A stretch of DNA of 64,000 nt from Gallionella sp. GTDB lineage: Bacteria; Pseudomonadota; Gammaproteobacteria; Burkholderiales; Gallionellaceae. The number at the start of each line of letters is the position of its first letter. Position 1 is the first letter of the stretch. Below are positions 60,982 to 64,000 of the stretch, piece after piece. The stretch spans positions 1 to 64,000 of the forward strand of contig JAUSMR010000067.1 of NCBI GenBank assembly GCA_030645955.1, in the 5' to 3' direction. The notes below the pieces were generated by a model. The model searched no databases. It saw nothing but the letters and a program-made list of their open reading frames with translations, and was not told the DNA's origin. Position numbers and translations under genes: made by a program.

Positions 60982-61160
60982 GTAGGGCGGGTTAACCAGC
61001 GGCTTATGTCACCGTTTTTTGGTGTCTTAGCCGAATGGCTATGCAGAGCCAATCCGCCATTCCAACAATATTCACCAAATTCCGCATCGACTTCCTTGTT
61101 GTCTCGTGTAATGGCGGGTACGAAAAACTTTTGTCCCTGCACCGGTGTGACCCGCCCTAC
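60982..61160. repeat. MITE-like interspersed repeat, copy B
   Basis: Starts GTAGGGCGGGTTAACCAGCG and ends GTGTGACCCGCCCTAC, giving terminal inverted repeats GTAGGGCGGGT. Reverse-complemented, most of it matches 11,309-11,440. A 111-residue frame lies across it on the - strand (60,963-61,298), but its sequence is the repeat itself and is not counted as a gene. Confidence 0.8.
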
Positions 61161-61210
61161 ATCCGGGTGCGATGCCTTATACTTCGTACCTCTTTTCTTT
61201 CTGAACAATA

Positions 61211-62491
61211 ATGCTGGAAACTTTGCTTGTTGCCGCCGTGCTGGTACTGGTCGTCGTGCTGATAGTATTGCAGCAGCGGCAGCCTGCGCGTGTCGCACAG
61301 GTGCTGGAGCAGCAGCACCGCGCCATGCTGACCGATCTGCATGACGGCCTGAATAAACAGGGCGACCGATTGATCGCGGCGCAGGCTGCTGAAGCGGAGC
61401 GGCTGCGCGCGGCGGTGGGCGAGGAGTTGCGCCTCACGCGCGATGCAATCACTGCTCTGCAAGCCAAGCAGGACACGCTGCGCAGCGAGATACTGGCGCA
61501 GACGCTGGCGAAGCTGGCGGAACAGGGGCACGAAGACCAGAAGCTGATTCAGGATTCTTTCCGCAACGCCACGCAACATCTGGCGAACAGTATCGAGACT
61601 TTGTCCAAAACGGTGGACGGGCGGCTGGAACTGATCGGCGGCAAGGTGAACGAGCGGCTGGACGAGGGCTTCAAGAAGACCAACGAGACTTTTGTCAGCG
61701 TGATGGCGCGGCTGGCGACGATAGACGAGGCGCAGAAGAAGATCGACGGCCTGACCACCAACATGGTGAGTTTGCAGGAGTTGCTGGGCGACAAGCGCTC
61801 GCGCGGAGCCTTCGGCGAGGTGCAACTGGAAGGCCTGGTGCGCAACATCATGCCTCCGCAATCCTATGCCATGCAGCACACCCTGCCCAATGGCACACGC
61901 GCCGATTGCGTGCTGATGCTGCCGGAGCCGACCGGCATGGTGGCGGTTGACGCGAAGTTTCCGCTGGAAAATTACCATCGCATGTTTGCTGCGGGGCTGG
62001 CCGAGTCGGACAAGGCGCTGGCGCAGCGCCAGTTCAAGGCGGACATCAAAAAGCATGTGGACGACATCAGCAGCAAATACATCATTCCGGGGGTGACTTC
62101 AGACGGCGCGGTGATGTTCGTCCCCGCCGAAGCGGTGTTCGCCGAGATCCACGCGCATCATCCCGATGTGGTGGACTACGCGATGCAGCGGCGGGTGTGG
62201 GTGGTGTCGCCCACCACGCTGATGGCGGTGCTGAACACCGCGCGTGCGGTGATGAAGGATGTGGAGACGCGCAAGCAGGTGCATATCATCCAGGACGAAC
62301 TTGGCAAGCTGGGCAAGGACTTCGGGCGTTTCGACGAGCGCATGAAAAAACTGGCCGAGCACATCCGCCAGGCAAACAAGGACGTGGAAGACGTGCAAAT
62401 CAGCAGCCGCAAAATCACCGAACAGTTTGCCAAAATCGAGCGCGTGGAACTGGATCATCCGGTTGTGTTGCCACAGGCCAGTGCTGAATAG
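61211..62491 (+). CDS. rmuC: DNA recombination protein RmuC
   Basis: 426 residues. An N-terminal membrane anchor (LLVAAVLVLVVVLIVLQQRQ) is followed by a long coiled coil to about residue 200. The RmuC domain follows (SRGAFGEVQLEGLVRNIMPP; MVAVDAKFPLENYHRMF; SSKYIIPGVTSDGAVMFVPA; RRVWVVSPTTLMAVLNTARA), a nuclease-like fold in the PD-(D/E)xK group. RmuC limits recombination at short inverted repeats in E. coli. The window has many such repeats, including one directly upstream of this gene, but no functional link is implied. No strong Shine-Dalgarno lies before the ATG. Confidence 0.96.
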   Translation: MLETLLVAAVLVLVVVLIVLQQRQPARVAQVLEQQHRAMLTDLHDGLNKQGDRLIAAQAAEAERLRAAVGEELRLTRDAITALQAKQDTLRSEILAQTLAKLAEQGHEDQKLIQDSFRNATQHLANSIETLSKTVDGRLELIGGKVNERLDEGFKKTNETFVSVMARLATIDEAQKKIDGLTTNMVSLQELLGDKRSRGAFGEVQLEGLVRNIMPPQSYAMQHTLPNGTRADCVLMLPEPTGMVAVDAKFPLENYHRMFAAGLAESDKALAQRQFKADIKKHVDDISSKYIIPGVTSDGAVMFVPAEAVFAEIHAHHPDVVDYAMQRRVWVVSPTTLMAVLNTARAVMKDVETRKQVHIIQDELGKLGKDFGRFDERMKKLAEHIRQANKDVEDVQISSRKITEQFAKIERVELDHPVVLPQASAE

Positions 62492-62553
62492 TTGACTGCC
62501 GCAAACGTTGGTATGATACCTGGCCATCGCAAAATATATATTTCGAAACCAGC

Positions 62554-64000
62554 ATGAAACTCGCAATAGCACAAATCAATTGCACCGTCGGCGACCTGGC
62601 CGGGAACGCCGCCAAAATCATTGACTATGCCGAGCGCGCCCGGATGCAGGGTGCGCAACTGTTGCTGACGCCCGAGCTGAGCCTGTGCGGCTACCCGCCG
62701 GAAGACCTGCTGCTGCGCGACGGCTTTTACCAGGCATGCGCGCAAGCATTGCATGACCTTGCCGGAAAGATCTCGGGCATTGCAGTGGTGGTGGGACATC
62801 CGCATGAGCAGGACGGGAAACGCTACAACGCGGCTTCGCTGCTCAAGGATGGTGTGATTGCCGCAACTTACCTAAAGCATTTTTTGCCGAATTATGCGGT
62901 GTTCGACGAGAAACGCTATTTCGATCACGGCACAGAGCCATGCGTGTTTGCGGTACAGGGCATCCGGTTTGCACTGAGTATTTGCGCGGACATTTGGCAA
63001 CCTGATGCCGCCCGTCGTGCATTTAATGCCGGAGCGCAAGTGCTGCTGGTGCTGAATGCATCGCCGTATGCCATCCGCAAGCAGGAGGCGCGCTATCAGG
63101 TGATTCGCGAACGCATCGCGGAAACCGGCATGGCGGTGGTTTATGCCAACACCGTGGGCGGACAGGATGAGTTGATTTTTGATGGCGGCTCGTTCGCCAT
63201 GGACCGGCATGGCAGCCTGACTGCGCAAGGCAAGCATTTTGAAGAGGCCTTGCTGATGCTGGAAATCCAGCATGATTTGCGCCCAACCGGGGGAAGATCT
63301 GCGGCATTGAGCGAGGAGGCCGCCGTCTATCGCGCCTTGTGCCTCGGCGTGCGCGACTATATCGGCAAAAACCGCTTTCCGGGCGTATTGCTGGGATTGT
63401 CGGGCGGGATTGATTCCGCATTGACTCTGGCGATTGCAGCGGATGCGCTGGGTGCGGACAAGGTCCATGCGGTGATGATGCCTTCGCCCTACACCGCGCA
63501 GATCAGCCTGGATGACTCGCGCGAAATGGTGAAAATCCTCGGTGTGCGCTATGACGAATTGCCCATCGAGGCAATGTTCCAGAGCTATTTGTCCACGCTG
63601 GAGACTGCTTTCGCCGGACGCGCCGTGGATACCACCGAAGAAAATTTGCAGGCGCGCATACGCGGCACCCTGTTGATGGCCTTGTCGAACAAGCTCGGCT
63701 CGCTGGTGTTGACCACCGGCAACAAGTCCGAAATGACTGTGGGCTATGCCACGCTGTACGGTGATATGGCGGGCGGTTTTGCGGTATTGAAGGACGTCAG
63801 CAAAACGCTGGTATACCGCCTGGCGCGTTATCGGAACACGCTGGGGCAGGTGATCCCGGAACGCATCATCACGCGCCCGCCGAGTGCCGAATTGCGCGAC
63901 GACCAGACCGATCAGGACAGCCTGCCACCCTACGATGTGCTGGATGCCATCATGGCGTGCTATGTCGAGCAAAATCTCGCGATCCCGGAAATCATCACAC
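62554..64000 (+). CDS. nadE: Glutamine-dependent NAD+ synthetase, 5' part
   Basis: 482 codons are visible, running off the right edge; the full protein should be about 540-550 residues. The N-terminal nitrilase-type glutaminase has Glu in LLLTPELSLCGYPPEDLL, Lys in YLKHFLPNYAVFDEKRYF and Cys in FALSICADIW as catalytic triad. The C-terminal NAD synthetase domain has the ATP-pyrophosphatase loop LGLSGGIDSALTL and TTGNKSEMTVGYATLYGDMA. It converts nicotinate adenine dinucleotide to NAD+ with glutamine-derived ammonia in the cytoplasm. The 62 bp from rmuC suggest separate or weakly linked transcription. Confidence 0.97.
   Translation, partial: MKLAIAQINCTVGDLAGNAAKIIDYAERARMQGAQLLLTPELSLCGYPPEDLLLRDGFYQACAQALHDLAGKISGIAVVVGHPHEQDGKRYNAASLLKDGVIAATYLKHFLPNYAVFDEKRYFDHGTEPCVFAVQGIRFALSICADIWQPDAARRAFNAGAQVLLVLNASPYAIRKQEARYQVIRERIAETGMAVVYANTVGGQDELIFDGGSFAMDRHGSLTAQGKHFEEALLMLEIQHDLRPTGGRSAALSEEAAVYRALCLGVRDYIGKNRFPGVLLGLSGGIDSALTLAIAADALGADKVHAVMMPSPYTAQISLDDSREMVKILGVRYDELPIEAMFQSYLSTLETAFAGRAVDTTEENLQARIRGTLLMALSNKLGSLVLTTGNKSEMTVGYATLYGDMAGGFAVLKDVSKTLVYRLARYRNTLGQVIPERIITRPPSAELRDDQTDQDSLPPYDVLDAIMACYVEQNLAIPEIIT

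Noticed and set aside
60963..61298. 111-residue frame on the - strand (WNGGLALHSHSAKTPKNGDI)
   Set aside because: Lies wholly on the interspersed repeat that recurs at 11,309; not a gene.

Overview
The window looks like the chromosome of a neutrophilic, probably chemolithotrophic betaproteobacterium. Housekeeping genes (glnD, map, typA, rmuC, nadE, rhlE) are of betaproteobacterial type. The block at 15.0-21.5 kb is the kind of porin plus multiheme cytochrome cluster reported in Fe(II)-oxidising Gallionellaceae such as Sideroxydans and Gallionella. That placement is inference from gene content; no rRNA or tRNA is visible and no database search was run.

Layout. 1-2.0 kb: the 5' part of an NDP-forming acyl-CoA synthetase (- strand) diverges from a histone-deacetylase-fold deacetylase. 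2.3-11.1 kb: a six-gene chemosensory operon (CheW-CheW, MCP, CheA-REC hybrid, CheB, REC-HD-GYP, CheR-TPR). It has the part list of a Wsp surface-sensing pathway, but the output protein is a c-di-GMP phosphodiesterase type instead of a diguanylate cyclase. A degenerate copy of the deacetylase 3' end lies just beyond the operon, as if the cluster had been inserted there. 11.4-14.8 kb: glnD and map (- strand).

15.0-24.3 kb: an extracellular electron transfer locus. In transcription order on the - strand it holds a polytopic inner-membrane protein with paired histidines, a 27-heme cytochrome built of nine three-heme modules, a 14-heme cytochrome, and an outer-membrane barrel with an N-terminal TPR region. 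A Crp-family regulator and a divergent membrane-anchored iron-sulfur/flavin oxidoreductase follow. A REP-associated tyrosine transposase with five REP units sits next, bracketed by 23-bp direct repeats. 25.2-34.3 kb: a six-gene export operon (- strand): TolC-like, MacA-like, ABC ATPase and MacB-like permease, then an RND adaptor and pump.

34.7-50.6 kb: an accessory TonB-dependent region. One operon couples a TonB receptor to a periplasmic Gly/Met/His-rich anchored protein, a NapH-like iron-sulfur membrane protein, a 2-hydroxyacyl-CoA-dehydratase-like cysteine-rich protein, its ASKHA activating ATPase and a SafE/CcdA-like membrane protein. Two more receptors follow, then a beta-propeller protein with CxCC and CPHH motifs, a TlpA-like thioredoxin, and TonB-ExbB-ExbD. 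Two of the receptor genes share an upstream motif. The gene set suggests uptake and redox handling of a metal or metal complex; the substrate is unknown. 51.3-58.2 kb: rhlE, a PAS histidine kinase/NarL-type pair, a lone receiver and a PAS-GGDEF protein, with IS remnants and duplicated spacer DNA. 58.3-64 kb: typA, a dienelactone hydrolase-like secreted protein, rmuC and the 5' part of nadE.

Several families of short interspersed repeats are scattered through the window. Two of them lie in frame inside the interdomain linkers of CheA and CheR.
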